64,000 nt of DNA from Neobacillus notoginsengisoli (GTDB lineage: Bacteria; Bacillota; Bacilli; Bacillales; Cytobacillaceae). The stretch spans positions 1 through 64,000 of the forward strand of contig NZ_QWEG01000008.1 of NCBI RefSeq assembly GCF_003515685.1, in the 5' to 3' direction. This document shows, piece by piece, positions 15,795-25,892 of the stretch. The position numbers and the translations under genes were made by a program. Position 1 is the first letter of the stretch; each line of letters starts with the position of its first letter. Below the pieces are notes generated by a model. It searched no databases, was not told where the DNA came from, and saw only the letters and a list, made by a program, of their open reading frames with translations.

Positions 15795-16604
15795 TTAATC
15801 TTCTACAAACGGGAACATCAGCACCTTCTTCGATTCGCAGTACTGCAACCGCGGCTCACCGGACAAAGCAACAGGGCTCATCGAATTAATGGACACGACT
15901 GCCTCGCCATCGGAAACGTCCCAGGGCAGATGGTGGATATCGCCTCGCAGCACCTTGCCGTCCCGTACCGTAAACAGGCAGTAGCGCTCGACCAGCCAGT
16001 GCTCCAGCGTCCCAGGCCTTGTCAAACTGGCACCCGATACAGGCCGGAAGGTGATGTCGAACCGGCCGAAGCCGTCCTCCGCATTTATCCGCTCATTCGT
16101 AAACCGGAAGCCCTTTTTCCTTTTAGCAAAAATGGGGATACGCTCTCGGGACATATTCTTATTTTCCATGTTTGCGGACGCGCCAGGTTCGTCGGGCTCC
16201 ACTTCTTCAAACTTCATCTCCGCATGTTTATAGGGCAGCCCTAACAGCCCGTTCGCCGCGAACACAGCTGGCGCCAGGTTTGCGTCTAGAGAAAAGAACC
16301 AGATGCCCTGCTTGCCGTTCCGTTTTACATACGTCCTGGCGTTGAGCTCGAGATACTCATTCAGCATCGGGATTTCCGGAAGAAGCCGGAAACGCTGGTG
16401 CTTCACCTGAAAAGGGGAAATCGAAATCCATGCCGAGCCATCCCATGTATCAAGCTCCAACTCAGCAGGCACGTGTTGCCTGACAAGTTCAGCGTCAACC
16501 GGCCAGTGAAGAAACAACAGGTTCTCCCATGTCTGGGTCATCAGCCACGGCGCATCCGGCAAAGGATAGGGCCTGTGTCCGGTCTCCTTAAGCAAATCTT
16601 CCAT
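15795..16604 (-). CDS. YqjF-like protein (DUF2071)
   Basis: A 269-residue protein with the DUF2071/YqjF pattern: an N-terminal WENLLFLHWPV, then HVPAELELDTWDGSAWISISPF, NARTYV and GIWFFSLDAN, and a C-terminal EHWLVERYCLF. It is related by fold to acetoacetate-decarboxylase-like barrels, but no catalytic Lys can be assigned, so no activity is claimed. The start is ATG 16604, set by GGAGGT 7 bases upstream; 20 more in-frame codons precede it without a ribosome site. It is a single gene. Confidence 0.82.
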   Translation of the reverse strand: MEDLLKETGHRPYPLPDAPWLMTQTWENLLFLHWPVDAELVRQHVPAELELDTWDGSAWISISPFQVKHQRFRLLPEIPMLNEYLELNARTYVKRNGKQGIWFFSLDANLAPAVFAANGLLGLPYKHAEMKFEEVEPDEPGASANMENKNMSRERIPIFAKRKKGFRFTNERINAEDGFGRFDITFRPVSGASLTRPGTLEHWLVERYCLFTVRDGKVLRGDIHHLPWDVSDGEAVVSINSMSPVALSGEPRLQYCESKKVLMFPFVED

Positions 16605-16777
16605 TGATAGACCTCCGTTCATAGCTATTCTCAGAATCACTCTTTTTCTATCCATACCCTGCATTCATGTAGTCCACCCCTGCGGGAGAGGTTTTTTTAT
16701 TCAGCGGAGAATATGCATTTTCCCATTTTATCGGTTATGATAGAATAGTAAATTACATATAGAAAACGGGAGGAAAT

Positions 16778-17623
16778 ATGAGAGAATTAGACGAGGCTTT
16801 ATATCAATATTTACTTTCCCATTCAGAGAATATGACAGAAGAATGGCTCAGCCGCCGCGATTCAAAGGCTGGTTCACTTTACTCAAGCGACGCTTCCCCT
16901 GAGCTTGTCAGGAAGCTCCGTGACCAAAATGCGCTTTTTAATGAAAAAATTACAGAAGTTTTCATAGAGGATGAAGAGACGTTCAAGAAAGGAATCATTC
17001 CGTGGACGCGGGCTGTTTCCGAGGACAGGGCAAACTCGAATGTTCCGCTTTACTATGTCCTTGAACAATTCGGGGTCTTCAGAAGCGTCATCATGCATTT
17101 CATCGAAAGATTTGCCAGGGAGCAACATGACTCTGTCGGCATCGAGTGTGTATTCAGATGGACGAATAAAATCAATTTTGCCTTTGAGATGGTGATTGAT
17201 CTATTCTCAAGACACTTCTATGAAATAAACAATGACATCATTTCAGAAAAAGAAAAAATCATTTCCGAGCTGAGTTCGCCGGTCATTCCGGTCACGAAAG
17301 GCACCGGCGTCCTGCCGCTCATCGGCGAAATTGATCTCGACCGCGCGACAGCGATTATGGAGTCTGTCCTGACTCAAAGCACAGCGATGCGGCTTAGCCA
17401 GCTTGTGATCGACCTGTCTGGCGTGCCGGCTATGGATACGGCTGTTGCCTGCCAGTTATCAAAGCTGATTAAAGGGCTCAATCTGATTGGCATCAACGCG
17501 ACACTTTCCGGCATCAGGCCAGAGGTCGCTCAGGCTGCCGTCGCGCTTGGCATTACTTTTGATAACACTGATTTTGAGACAGACCTGGCTGCCGCACTGG
17601 AAAAAATCCACTGGCAAAACTGA
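16778..17623 (+). CDS. RsbR-like STAS-domain protein (stressosome-type)
   Basis: A 281-residue protein with an N-terminal all-alpha domain (about 1-160; like the non-haem globin fold of RsbR) and a C-terminal STAS domain (about 165-275). The STAS core has VIPVTKGTGVLPLIGEID and LVIDLSGVPAMDTAVACQL, holding Thr/Ser at the sites phosphorylated in RsbR proteins. In B. subtilis, RsbR paralogs build the stressosome that controls sigma-B. It lies 30 bases before csbA, itself a sigma-B gene in B. subtilis, which fits a general-stress role. The ribosome site GGGAGGA supports ATG 16778. Confidence 0.88.
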   Translation: MRELDEALYQYLLSHSENMTEEWLSRRDSKAGSLYSSDASPELVRKLRDQNALFNEKITEVFIEDEETFKKGIIPWTRAVSEDRANSNVPLYYVLEQFGVFRSVIMHFIERFAREQHDSVGIECVFRWTNKINFAFEMVIDLFSRHFYEINNDIISEKEKIISELSSPVIPVTKGTGVLPLIGEIDLDRATAIMESVLTQSTAMRLSQLVIDLSGVPAMDTAVACQLSKLIKGLNLIGINATLSGIRPEVAQAAVALGITFDNTDFETDLAAALEKIHWQN

Positions 17624-17653
17624 CGGTTCACAGATGAAAGAGGGGTGTAAAAG

Positions 17654-17887
17654 GTGATTCAATATTTATCTGCTTTCTTCCTGCCGGGGCTGGCAGTCAT
17701 GCTTTTCGCCCGGGTCACCTATAACCGGGTCATCGGGCTCGCCCTGACCGTCGCCCTGATTGCCGCATCTGCTTACAAAGGCTACACCGATAGCTGGGGG
17801 CTGATCATCGTCGACGCCTTCTCGCTCACGGTCGGCTTCTGGGGAGCATCAAAGCTGATGCCGAAGCCGCCGGAGAAAAGTACGTGA
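17654..17887 (+). CDS. csbA: Small membrane protein CsbA
   Basis: A 77-residue protein with two or three hydrophobic segments and a Pro/Lys-rich tail (KLMPKPPEKST). Size, sequence type and position upstream of uvrB match B. subtilis CsbA, a sigma-B-controlled membrane protein of unknown function. It starts with GTG 17654, preceded by AGAGGGGTG. A terminator follows, so it is separate from uvrBA. Confidence 0.85.
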   Translation: MIQYLSAFFLPGLAVMLFARVTYNRVIGLALTVALIAASAYKGYTDSWGLIIVDAFSLTVGFWGASKLMPKPPEKST

Positions 17888-17913
17888 ATGTCCATCGATA
17901 GTTCGTATCAACT

Positions 17914-17949
17914 GCCCGACCGGAAACCATTCCGGCGGGCTTTATTTTT
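17914..17949 (+). terminator. Terminator of csbA
   Basis: GCCCGACCGGAA pairs with TTCCGGCGGGC around ACCA, followed by TTTATTTTT. Confidence 0.93.
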
Positions 17950-18006
17950 GGCGAAATTTAATCCGTACTCGGGAATTCCACTCGTTTATATCGCTGATTG
18001 CTAGCT

Positions 18007-18080
18007 TTATCCGTAAAATGTGTGGCGTTATCCGGAAACTTTGTGACGTTATCCGGACTTTTTTCATTTTATCCGGAATT
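18007..18080. repeat. 21-bp tandem repeats with TTATCCGGA core
   Basis: TTATCC(G)G units start at 18007, 18028, 18049 and 18069, a period of 20-21 bp, with intervening GTG(T/G)(G/A)CG. The same family occurs at 36576-36690. It lies in the 447-bp csbA-uvrB gap. Confidence 0.75.
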
Positions 18081-18166
18081 CAAAGACTTTCACTCCCACT
18101 CCACGTTGTTTCGCCAGAAAGATGGTTAGAATAGACAAAACAGGAGCGAAAACCCTAAAACTTTAT

Positions 18167-18180
18167 CGAATATTTGTTCG
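18167..18180. promoter_or_regulatory. LexA (SOS) box upstream of uvrB
   Basis: CGAATATTTGTTCG fits the Bacillus SOS box CGAAC-N4-GTTCG with one mismatch. It lies 155 bases before uvrB, so uvrBA is probably induced by DNA damage. Confidence 0.8.
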
Positions 18181-18334
18181 TATATTATTGGTTTGTAAGA
18201 TATGCTTTGTGGTAGAATGTTCATATGAGATTTTCGGACAATCGTGTGACTGTTATTTTGCAAAAAAGCGTATGTAAACTGTGGCCGTGGACTTTACGAA
18301 GTATTTAAGTTTCATTTAATTGGAGGTTCAGCAC

Positions 18335-20314
18335 ATGAAGAACCAATTCGAATTAGTATCCAAATATACACCCCAAGGAGACCAGCCGACAGCGATTACC
18401 CAGCTGGTCGATGGCATATATAAGAAAAAGCGCATTCAGACATTGCTCGGCGCGACAGGGACAGGAAAGACGTTTACTGTTTCTAATGTGATTAAGGAAG
18501 TGAACAAGCCCACACTTGTCATCGCCCACAACAAGACACTGGCCGGCCAGCTCTACAGTGAGTTCAAGGAATTCTTTCCTAACAATGCTGTCGAGTATTT
18601 CGTCAGCTACTACGACTATTACCAGCCGGAAGCCTATGTGCCTTCAACGGATACCTTTATTGAAAAAGACGCGAGCATCAACGACGAGATAGACAAACTG
18701 CGCCACTCGGCGACGTCAGCTCTTTTTGAAAGGCGCGATGTGATTATCATTGCGTCTGTTTCGTGCATCTACGGCTTAGGTTCGCCTGAAGAATATAGGG
18801 AAATGGTGCTCAGCCTCAGGACTGGAATGGAGATTGAGCGCAATAAGCTGCTTCATAAGCTTGTCGACATTCAGTACGCCCGTAACGATATCGATTTCAA
18901 GCGCGGGACGTTCAGAGTGCGCGGCGATGTCGTCGAGATTTTTCCTGTGTCAAAAGATGAACATTGCATCAGGGTTGAATTTTTCGGTGATGAAGTTGAG
19001 CGGATTCGCGAGGTGGATGCGCTGACCGGCGAAATTATTGGTGAGCGAAACCATGTCGCGATTTTCCCGGCTTCCCACTTCGTCACGAGGGAAGCGAAGC
19101 TTAGGATTGCGATTGAAAATATTGAAAAAGAACTAGAGGAGCGGTTAGAGGAGCTCCGTGCCGAGGAAAAACTGCTCGAAGCACAACGGCTTGAGCAGCG
19201 GACCCGCTATGACCTCGAAATGATGAGGGAAATGGGCTTTTGCTCAGGCATTGAAAACTATTCCCGCCATTTGACATTAAGGCCTCCTGGGTCGACGCCG
19301 TACACGCTTCTCGATTATTTTCCGGATGACTTCCTGATCGTCGCCGACGAGTCCCATGTTACACTGCCGCAAATCAGGGGTATGTTTAATGGGGACAAGG
19401 CGCGCAAGCAGGTGCTGGTTGACCACGGCTTCCGACTGCCGTCGGCGCTTGATAACCGCCCGCTGACTTTCGAGGAATTCGAGCAGCATATTAACCAGCT
19501 GATTGCCGTTTCGGCGACTCCTGGGCCGTATGAGCTTGAGCATACACCGGAAATGGTCGAGCAAATCATCCGCCCAACCGGCCTTCTCGATCCGACGATT
19601 GATGTTCGTCCGATTGAAGGCCAGATTGATGACCTGATTGGGGAAATCAACGAGCGGGTCAAGCGGAACGAGCGTGTGCTTGTTACGACGCTGACGAAGA
19701 AAATGTCCGAAGACCTGACCGATTACTTGAAAGAAATCGGCATCAAGGTCAATTATCTCCATTCAGAGGTAAAGACACTGGAACGGATTGAAATCATCCG
19801 TGAACTGCGGCTTGGCAAATACGATGTGCTTGTCGGAATCAACCTTCTCCGTGAAGGGCTCGATCTTCCGGAAGTGTCGCTTGTCGCCATTCTGGATGCC
19901 GACAAGGAAGGCTTCCTCCGTTCCGAACGCTCGCTGATCCAGACGATTGGACGCGCTGCCAGGAACGAACGGGGCCATGTCATTATGTATGCGGATAGAA
20001 TAACGAATTCGATGCAGATTGCCATTGAAGAAACGAAGCGCCGCCGCGCCATCCAGGAAGAATACAACGAAAAGCACGGCATCACGCCGAAGACAATCCA
20101 AAAGGAAATTCGTGATTCAATCCGGGCGACCCAGGCCGCCGAGGATACAGAAACATATTCACCAGCGCAATCACTCAGCAAGCTGGCCAAAAAGGACCGC
20201 GAGCTTGTTATCGCGAATATGGAAAAAGAAATGAAGGAAGCCGCACGGGCGCTGGACTTCGAGCGCGCCGCCGAGCTTCGTGACCTGATATTAGAGCTGA
20301 AAGCGGAAGGATGA
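18335..20314 (+). CDS. uvrB: Excinuclease ABC subunit B
   Basis: A 659-residue helicase-like subunit of nucleotide excision repair that takes DNA damage from UvrA and recruits UvrC. It has the Walker A motif [10 protein letters not shown], the beta-hairpin [12 protein letters not shown] that clamps the strand, DESH, the later helicase motifs ([21 protein letters not shown]) and a C-terminal UVR motif ([13 protein letters not shown]) for UvrC contact. ATG 18335 is set by GGAGG at about 18321-18325. uvrA follows after 7 bases, so the two are co-transcribed. Confidence 0.98.
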   Translation: MKNQFELVSKYTPQGDQPTAITQLVDGIYKKKRIQTLLGATGTGKTFTVSNVIKEVNKPTLVIAHNKTLAGQLYSEFKEFFPNNAVEYFVSYYDYYQPEAYVPSTDTFIEKDASINDEIDKLRHSATSALFERRDVIIIASVSCIYGLGSPEEYREMVLSLRTGMEIERNKLLHKLVDIQYARNDIDFKRGTFRVRGDVVEIFPVSKDEHCIRVEFFGDEVERIREVDALTGEIIGERNHVAIFPASHFVTREAKLRIAIENIEKELEERLEELRAEEKLLEAQRLEQRTRYDLEMMREMGFCSGIENYSRHLTLRPPGSTPYTLLDYFPDDFLIVADESHVTLPQIRGMFNGDKARKQVLVDHGFRLPSALDNRPLTFEEFEQHINQLIAVSATPGPYELEHTPEMVEQIIRPTGLLDPTIDVRPIEGQIDDLIGEINERVKRNERVLVTTLTKKMSEDLTDYLKEIGIKVNYLHSEVKTLERIEIIRELRLGKYDVLVGINLLREGLDLPEVSLVAILDADKEGFLRSERSLIQTIGRAARNERGHVIMYADRITNSMQIAIEETKRRRAIQEEYNEKHGITPKTIQKEIRDSIRATQAAEDTETYSPAQSLSKLAKKDRELVIANMEKEMKEAARALDFERAAELRDLILELKAEG

Positions 20315-20321
20315 CTGCAAC

Positions 20322-23204
20322 ATGGCGATGGATAAACTGATTGTAAAAGGCGCCAGAGCCCATAATCTTAAAAATATCGATGTCACCATTCCGAGAGACA
20401 AACTTGTCGTACTGACGGGACTTTCCGGATCCGGAAAGTCTTCGCTAGCTTTCGATACGATTTATGCGGAAGGGCAGCGCCGTTATGTTGAGTCGCTGTC
20501 CGCCTATGCCCGCCAGTTCCTTGGGCAAATGGACAAGCCGGACGTCGATGCAATCGAGGGCCTTTCACCGGCGATATCGATTGACCAGAAAACGACGAGC
20601 CGGAACCCGCGTTCGACAGTTGGAACGGTTACCGAAATCTATGATTATTTGAGGCTTCTTTTTGCCAGGGTGGGCCGGCCTGTCTGCCCGAACCACGGAA
20701 TTGAAATCACCTCACAGACCATTGAGCAAATGGTTGACCGGATCCTCGAATACCCGGAAAGGACGAGGCTGCAGATTCTTGCGCCGGTTGTGTCCGGGAG
20801 GAAAGGAACACATGTCCAGGTTCTTGATGATATTAAGAAACAGGGATTTGTGCGCGTCCGGGTGAACGGGGAAATGCTCGACCTAAGCGATGAGATTACG
20901 CTTGAAAAAAATAAGAAACACTCGATTGATGTCGTTGTCGACCGCGTCGTTGTCAAGGAAGGCGTCGCGGCCCGGCTTGCGGACTCGCTTGAAACCGCGC
21001 TGGGCCTTGGCGATGGAAAAGTGGTCATTGATGTGATCGGCGAAGAAGAGCTGCTGTTCAGCGAGCATCACGCCTGCCCGCTCTGCGGCTTTTCGATTGG
21101 CGAGCTGGAGCCGAGGATGTTTTCGTTCAACAGCCCGTTCGGGGCTTGCCCTGATTGTGACGGGCTTGGGGCGACGCTTGAAGTCGACCCGGATCTTGTC
21201 ATACCAGATAAGGATCTAACCTTAAATGAGAATGCGATTGCCGCATGGGAATCTGTTTCCTCCCAATATTACCCGCAGCTGCTTAAGGCGGTCTGTAATC
21301 ATTACGGCATTGAGATGGACGTTCCTGTAAAGAACCTGCCGAAAAGCAAACTGGACCGTATTTTGTACGGCTCTGAAGGGAAAAAGGTCTATTTCAAGTA
21401 CCGCAATGACTTCGGACAAGTAAAGGAAGGATATATTGTTTTCGAAGGTGTGCTGCGAAATATTGAGCGCCGTTTTAAGGAAACTAGCTCGGACTGGATC
21501 CGGGAGCAGATGGAAAAATACATGTCCCAGCATGCATGCCCGACATGCAAGGGCTACAGGCTGAAGCGTGAAAGCCTTGCGGTACTCGTTTCCGGGAGAC
21601 ATGTCGGCGAATTAACCGAGTTATCCGTCGAGGAAGCACATGAATTTTTCGAGACGCTGAATTTAACTGAAAAAGAAATGAAAATTGCCAGGCTCGTCCT
21701 CAGGGAAATCGGTGAGCGCCTCGGTTTCTTAATCAATGTCGGCCTTGATTACCTGTCGCTGAGCCGGGCTGCCGGAACGCTTTCGGGCGGGGAAGCGCAG
21801 CGAATCAGGCTGGCGACCCAGATTGGCTCGCGTTTGACCGGGGTCCTTTATATCCTTGATGAGCCATCTATCGGACTTCATCAGCGCGACAATGACCGGC
21901 TGATTGGCACGCTGAAAAACATGCGCGATATCGGCAACACGCTGATTGTTGTTGAACATGATGAGGATACAATGCTTGCTGCCGACTATTTAATTGATAT
22001 AGGCCCTGGTGCTGGCGTCCATGGCGGGGAAATTGTTTCAGCTGGAACACCGGAAGAAGTCATGAATGACTCAGCCTCATTGACAGGACAATATCTTTCC
22101 GGCAAAAAATTCATTCCGCTCCCAATCGAGCGCAGAAAACCGGATGGCCGCTTTATTGAAATAAAAGGCGCCTCTGAAAACAACCTGAAAAACGTTTCCG
22201 TCAAGTTCCCTCTCGGCGTGTTCATGGCCGTCACGGGTGTGTCGGGCTCTGGCAAAAGTACCCTCATTAATGAGATACTGCATAAATCGCTTGCTCAGAA
22301 GCTCCACCGGGCAAAAGCGAAGCCGGGGCGCTTTAAGAGCATCAAGGGTGTTGAAAACCTCGAGAAAGTCATCGACATCGACCAATCGCCAATCGGCCGG
22401 ACACCGAGATCCAACCCGGCGACCTATACGGGCGTTTTCGATGACATCCGTGATGTTTTTGCCTCAACAAACGAAGCGAAAGTGCGCGGCTATAAAAAAG
22501 GCCGATTCTCCTTCAACGTGAAAGGCGGCCGCTGTGAAGCGTGCCGAGGCGATGGGATTATTAAAATTGAGATGCACTTCCTGCCAGACGTTTATGTGCC
22601 GTGCGAAGTATGCCACGGGAAACGCTACAACCGCGAAACGCTTGAAGTCAAATACAAAGGCAAAAATATTTCCGACATCCTCGACATGACCGTTGAAGAT
22701 GCGGTTGAGTTTTTTGCCAACATCCCGAAAATCAGCCGAAAGCTTAAAACGATTGCCGATGTCGGCCTAGGATATATCAAGCTTGGCCAGCCGGCAACGA
22801 CACTGTCCGGCGGGGAAGCGCAAAGGGTCAAGCTTGCTTCCGAGCTGCATAGGCGCTCAAATGGCAAGTCGTTCTATATTTTAGATGAGCCGACAACCGG
22901 GCTTCATGTCGATGACATCGCCAGGCTGCTGAACGTCTTGCAGCGGCTCGTCGAAAATGGCGATACCGTCCTGGTCATCGAGCATAACCTCGATGTCATC
23001 AAAGCCGCGGACTACATTGTCGACCTCGGTCCGGAAGGCGGGGACAAGGGCGGTACGATTGTGGCAACCGGGACGCCGGAGCAGATTGCCGAAGCTCCAG
23101 GATCCCATACCGGCCACTATCTGAAGCCAATCCTTGAGCGGGACCGCGATCGGATGCTAAAGCTGATTAAGGCGGAAGAAAAAGAAGTAGCTAAAGCAAA
23201 GTAA
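20322..23204 (+). CDS. uvrA: Excinuclease ABC subunit A
   Basis: A 960-residue DNA-damage recognition ATPase with two ABC modules: Walker [10 protein letters not shown] and GVSGSGKST, signature LSGGEAQR twice, and two zinc modules (CPLCGF...CPDCDG and CEACRGDG...CEVCHG). It forms UvrA2UvrB complexes on DNA and loads UvrB. It starts at ATG 20322, with GGAAGGA near the uvrB stop as ribosome site. Full length, no missing motif. Confidence 0.98.
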   Translation: MAMDKLIVKGARAHNLKNIDVTIPRDKLVVLTGLSGSGKSSLAFDTIYAEGQRRYVESLSAYARQFLGQMDKPDVDAIEGLSPAISIDQKTTSRNPRSTVGTVTEIYDYLRLLFARVGRPVCPNHGIEITSQTIEQMVDRILEYPERTRLQILAPVVSGRKGTHVQVLDDIKKQGFVRVRVNGEMLDLSDEITLEKNKKHSIDVVVDRVVVKEGVAARLADSLETALGLGDGKVVIDVIGEEELLFSEHHACPLCGFSIGELEPRMFSFNSPFGACPDCDGLGATLEVDPDLVIPDKDLTLNENAIAAWESVSSQYYPQLLKAVCNHYGIEMDVPVKNLPKSKLDRILYGSEGKKVYFKYRNDFGQVKEGYIVFEGVLRNIERRFKETSSDWIREQMEKYMSQHACPTCKGYRLKRESLAVLVSGRHVGELTELSVEEAHEFFETLNLTEKEMKIARLVLREIGERLGFLINVGLDYLSLSRAAGTLSGGEAQRIRLATQIGSRLTGVLYILDEPSIGLHQRDNDRLIGTLKNMRDIGNTLIVVEHDEDTMLAADYLIDIGPGAGVHGGEIVSAGTPEEVMNDSASLTGQYLSGKKFIPLPIERRKPDGRFIEIKGASENNLKNVSVKFPLGVFMAVTGVSGSGKSTLINEILHKSLAQKLHRAKAKPGRFKSIKGVENLEKVIDIDQSPIGRTPRSNPATYTGVFDDIRDVFASTNEAKVRGYKKGRFSFNVKGGRCEACRGDGIIKIEMHFLPDVYVPCEVCHGKRYNRETLEVKYKGKNISDILDMTVEDAVEFFANIPKISRKLKTIADVGLGYIKLGQPATTLSGGEAQRVKLASELHRRSNGKSFYILDEPTTGLHVDDIARLLNVLQRLVENGDTVLVIEHNLDVIKAADYIVDLGPEGGDKGGTIVATGTPEQIAEAPGSHTGHYLKPILERDRDRMLKLIKAEEKEVAKAK

Positions 23205-23217
23205 ATAGTTCAAACGG

Positions 23218-23257
23218 AACGGGATTGCACTCTTAAAGGGGCGCAGTCCCGTTTTTA
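23218..23257 (+). terminator. Terminator of uvrBA
   Basis: AACGGGATTGC pairs with GCAGTCCCGTT (one bulge), followed by TTTTATTTT. Confidence 0.9.
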
Positions 23258-23423
23258 TTTTCCGGCGTCACACGAAGAACTTTTTTGCAAAATTTTCGTC
23301 TATAAAAGAGAAGGGTTTTCTATAATTGTAACAATTCTGAAATTTATGTAAAATATATGTAAAAGATTTCAAACAGAGCTCGAGCAGTAAAGAAAGAGAA
23401 TTCGGGCCAAAGGGGGAACAGCT

Positions 23424-24374
23424 TTGATCATAAAATATATTTTTAGACAGGGAATTCTATGGATAATCGTCATGGCCATCTTTTTGGCGCTGCTATTTTT
23501 GCCAAGGGATATTATTTTCCTGGAGCCGGGTTCGAAATACTCTTTAGAGTCAAAGTACGATTATTCGGTCGAAAAACATATAGCGCAATTCAAGGATTTT
23601 TTTACATATGTGAAAGAAAACAAGGGACTGGGCGAAGTCAGGGAAGGGCAATCCCGGGTCGACAGCATCTGGAATACGTTTATGAAGAGCATGAAAATCA
23701 CGATTCCGGCTCTTATTATCGGCCTGTTTGGTGGGGTGGCAAAGGGTGTGTTCGATTATCGGATCCGGAACAGGAAAACGAAAATTTTTGGGGAAACACT
23801 CACTAGGTTTTTTATGTCAATTCCGGACTTGTTTCTCATCATTTTCATTCAAATCGCAATTATGACGGCCTACGGATGGGGCCTTTTGCCGTACATGAAG
23901 GTTTACGGAAGCGATACCCTCAGTACGACAATTCTGGGAATTATTTATCTTACCATTTATCCGGTTTTCTATATCGCGAACATAACCTTTTCGAGCATCC
24001 GCGATGAGCAGGCAATGGACTATATTAAGACCGCTTTTTCAAAAGGGACGTCTTCCCTCGAGGTTTTGTACCGACACGTTTTAAAGAATTGCTATCCAAA
24101 AATTCTCAGCCACACAAATACAATTACGCTCTATACACTTTCAAACCTGTTCATTGTCGAGAAATTGACAAATTTCCGTGGGGCGGCTTACTTTTTTTAT
24201 GAGTCTGTCGCATCGCCGTATGCTTTTGCAGTCGGCCAAAGCCAGTTTCCAATCAATTTATTCAGTGCCGCGGGCTATATCTTCCTCTTCACAGCGGTCA
24301 TTTTTCTATCAAAAGTAGCCAGCCAGATTGGAAAGAACATGCTGTATCCGCTTGAAAGGAATCAACTTTTATGA
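23424..24374 (+). CDS. ABC transporter permease, oligopeptide type (first)
   Basis: A 316-residue inner-membrane permease with an N-terminal helix, a long outer loop and then five helices in the OppB/DppB arrangement. The ABC-contact loop is seen as DYIKTAFSKGTSSLEVLYRHVLKN. It starts with TTG 23424 after AAGGGGG. It overlaps the next permease by 4 bases (ATGA), so the pair is one unit. No binding protein or ATPase lies nearby, so substrate and energy module are unknown. Confidence 0.85.
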   Translation: MIIKYIFRQGILWIIVMAIFLALLFLPRDIIFLEPGSKYSLESKYDYSVEKHIAQFKDFFTYVKENKGLGEVREGQSRVDSIWNTFMKSMKITIPALIIGLFGGVAKGVFDYRIRNRKTKIFGETLTRFFMSIPDLFLIIFIQIAIMTAYGWGLLPYMKVYGSDTLSTTILGIIYLTIYPVFYIANITFSSIRDEQAMDYIKTAFSKGTSSLEVLYRHVLKNCYPKILSHTNTITLYTLSNLFIVEKLTNFRGAAYFFYESVASPYAFAVGQSQFPINLFSAAGYIFLFTAVIFLSKVASQIGKNMLYPLERNQLL

Positions 24375-25282
24375 AGAAAAACTGGAGACTTTGGACAGGG
24401 GCTTTCTTTTTAATCTTGTTGGTGATTGTGGCTTTAGTAGGACCAACATGGCCATTTGTTGATACCGAACTAAAGGAACTAGGAGCGTTCAAAACGGAAG
24501 AGGGAAAATTTGTCCTTCCGCCTTTTCCGCCAATGGAGGGCTATCCGCTTGGCAGCAATCGTTACGGGGTAGACATTCTCAGCCTGCTCATTATGGGGGC
24601 GGGGGAAACGTTGAAAATTGTCCTGAGTGTAGTCGTGCTTCGATATGCTTTTGCGATTCCTTTGGCAGTAGCGGGTTTTTATTCGAAAGTCTTGGAAGGA
24701 ATTATGCATGGCTGGCAGCAGCTTTTTTCATTCATGCCACCCATCTTTTTCGTTTCATTTTTCTCCGGCCTGCCATTCATCTTTTTCTCAGACTGGCGGC
24801 CGGTCTGGATGATTCTCGTCCTTGCCTTGCTTGAAACCGGCCGGGTAGCGGAAATTATCCATACCCACTTGCGTGATACTGAAAAACGCCCGTATATTGA
24901 GGCGGGAATTGTATCTGGCTGCTCGCCTTATCGATTATTTAGGAATTATTACCTGCCTGTTGTCATACCAAATATTATTGTACTGGTAATCAATGATATC
25001 GGCAGGGTTCTGTTTCTGTTGGCCCAAATGGGAGTTATCTATATTTTCATCAGTATGAAATTCATGATGAATGAATGGGGATCGGGGTATGAAGTAGTGA
25101 ATACCTCCCCAACATGGCCCATGCTGTTCATGACGATTCTGGATGATGTACGGATATACAGGTGGGTTCCATTGTCGGCCATCGGTGCTATCGGACTGAC
25201 GTTACTGTTCCTGAACTTGTTTGCCGGTGGAGTACAGCGTTATTTTGAAACGAAGCACAGAACCGTCAGGAATGATTTGTAA
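24371..25282 (+). CDS. ABC transporter permease, oligopeptide type (second)
   Basis: A 303-residue partner of the preceding permease, in the OppC/DppC position. It has an N-terminal helix, then a loop with YPLGSNRYGVDILSLLIMGAGETL (the usual LGTDxxGRDVLS-like motif of OppC proteins) and five more helices, with the ABC-contact loop YIEAGIVSGCSPYRLFRNYYLP. Start ATG 24371. It would form a heterodimer with the 23424 product. The ATP-binding and solute-binding parts must be encoded elsewhere. Confidence 0.85.
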   Translation: MKKNWRLWTGAFFLILLVIVALVGPTWPFVDTELKELGAFKTEEGKFVLPPFPPMEGYPLGSNRYGVDILSLLIMGAGETLKIVLSVVVLRYAFAIPLAVAGFYSKVLEGIMHGWQQLFSFMPPIFFVSFFSGLPFIFFSDWRPVWMILVLALLETGRVAEIIHTHLRDTEKRPYIEAGIVSGCSPYRLFRNYYLPVVIPNIIVLVINDIGRVLFLLAQMGVIYIFISMKFMMNEWGSGYEVVNTSPTWPMLFMTILDDVRIYRWVPLSAIGAIGLTLLFLNLFAGGVQRYFETKHRTVRNDL

Positions 25283-25387
25283 GCGGGTCAGATTCAATCT
25301 CGGCAGCAGGATTTTCATACGGCAGGAAAAAAAGCTGAAACTTTTTGCTTCACCCGTACGTAAAACAGAGATAGGAGGGGAAATGGT

Positions 25388-25702
25388 ATGGATACAAAGA
25401 AAGTCCTGTCAGGTTTGTGTTATTTCAGTATCTTTTTCGCCCCGTTCCTGTTTCCAATCGTCGTTTATTTCGTGGCAGAAGATTCAGGTACGAAAAGCCA
25501 TGCAAAAAGTGCTTTTTGGTCGCATCTGCTTCCATTCGCGGCAATTCCAATTGCGATGCTCGCTTTCTTTTTCAGCGCCTCCGCTGAATCGGCAGCCGGG
25601 CTGGCAGTAGCTTTTCTCGGGTTCGCGGCATACGGAATCCTATCTTTGGCCGTCGTCATCTGGAACCTCATTAAAGGGATTAAAGTGTTTCAGGAGAATT
25701 AA
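25388..25702 (+). CDS. yvlA: YvlA-like small membrane protein (DUF4870 type)
   Basis: A 104-residue protein with three hydrophobic helices, including GLCYFSIFFAPFLFPIVVYFV and the middle segment HLLPFAAIPIAMLAFFF. This is the layout of DUF4870-like proteins and of B. subtilis YvlA, which also precedes yvlB. Function is unknown; the yvl cluster responds to envelope stress in B. subtilis. GGAGGGG at 25375-25381 supports ATG 25388. Confidence 0.7.
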   Translation: MDTKKVLSGLCYFSIFFAPFLFPIVVYFVAEDSGTKSHAKSAFWSHLLPFAAIPIAMLAFFFSASAESAAGLAVAFLGFAAYGILSLAVVIWNLIKGIKVFQEN

Positions 25703-25708
25703 TTTCGT

Positions 25709-25746
25709 GTCCCGAATGAAGCGTGGGGACGGTTCCGATGCCTCAC
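25709..25746. repeat. Copy of GGACGGTTCC dispersed repeat
   Basis: GTCCCGAATGAAGC... GGGGACGGTTCCG... GCCTCAC. Related copies lie at 39849-39896 (inverted) and 44312-44353. It is non-coding and probably an interspersed palindromic unit. Confidence 0.55.
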
Positions 25747-25892
25747 TAAGAAAATGTAAGAATCGGCAATGTTATTGAAAACATGCTTGGGTGGCGGAGT
25801 CATTTTGCCAAAAAACTTTTGATCCAAAACGCAAAACTGTTCATCTATGAAATTGGATATGATAGTAGTAAAAAATGAAAGGGGAGTTTTAT

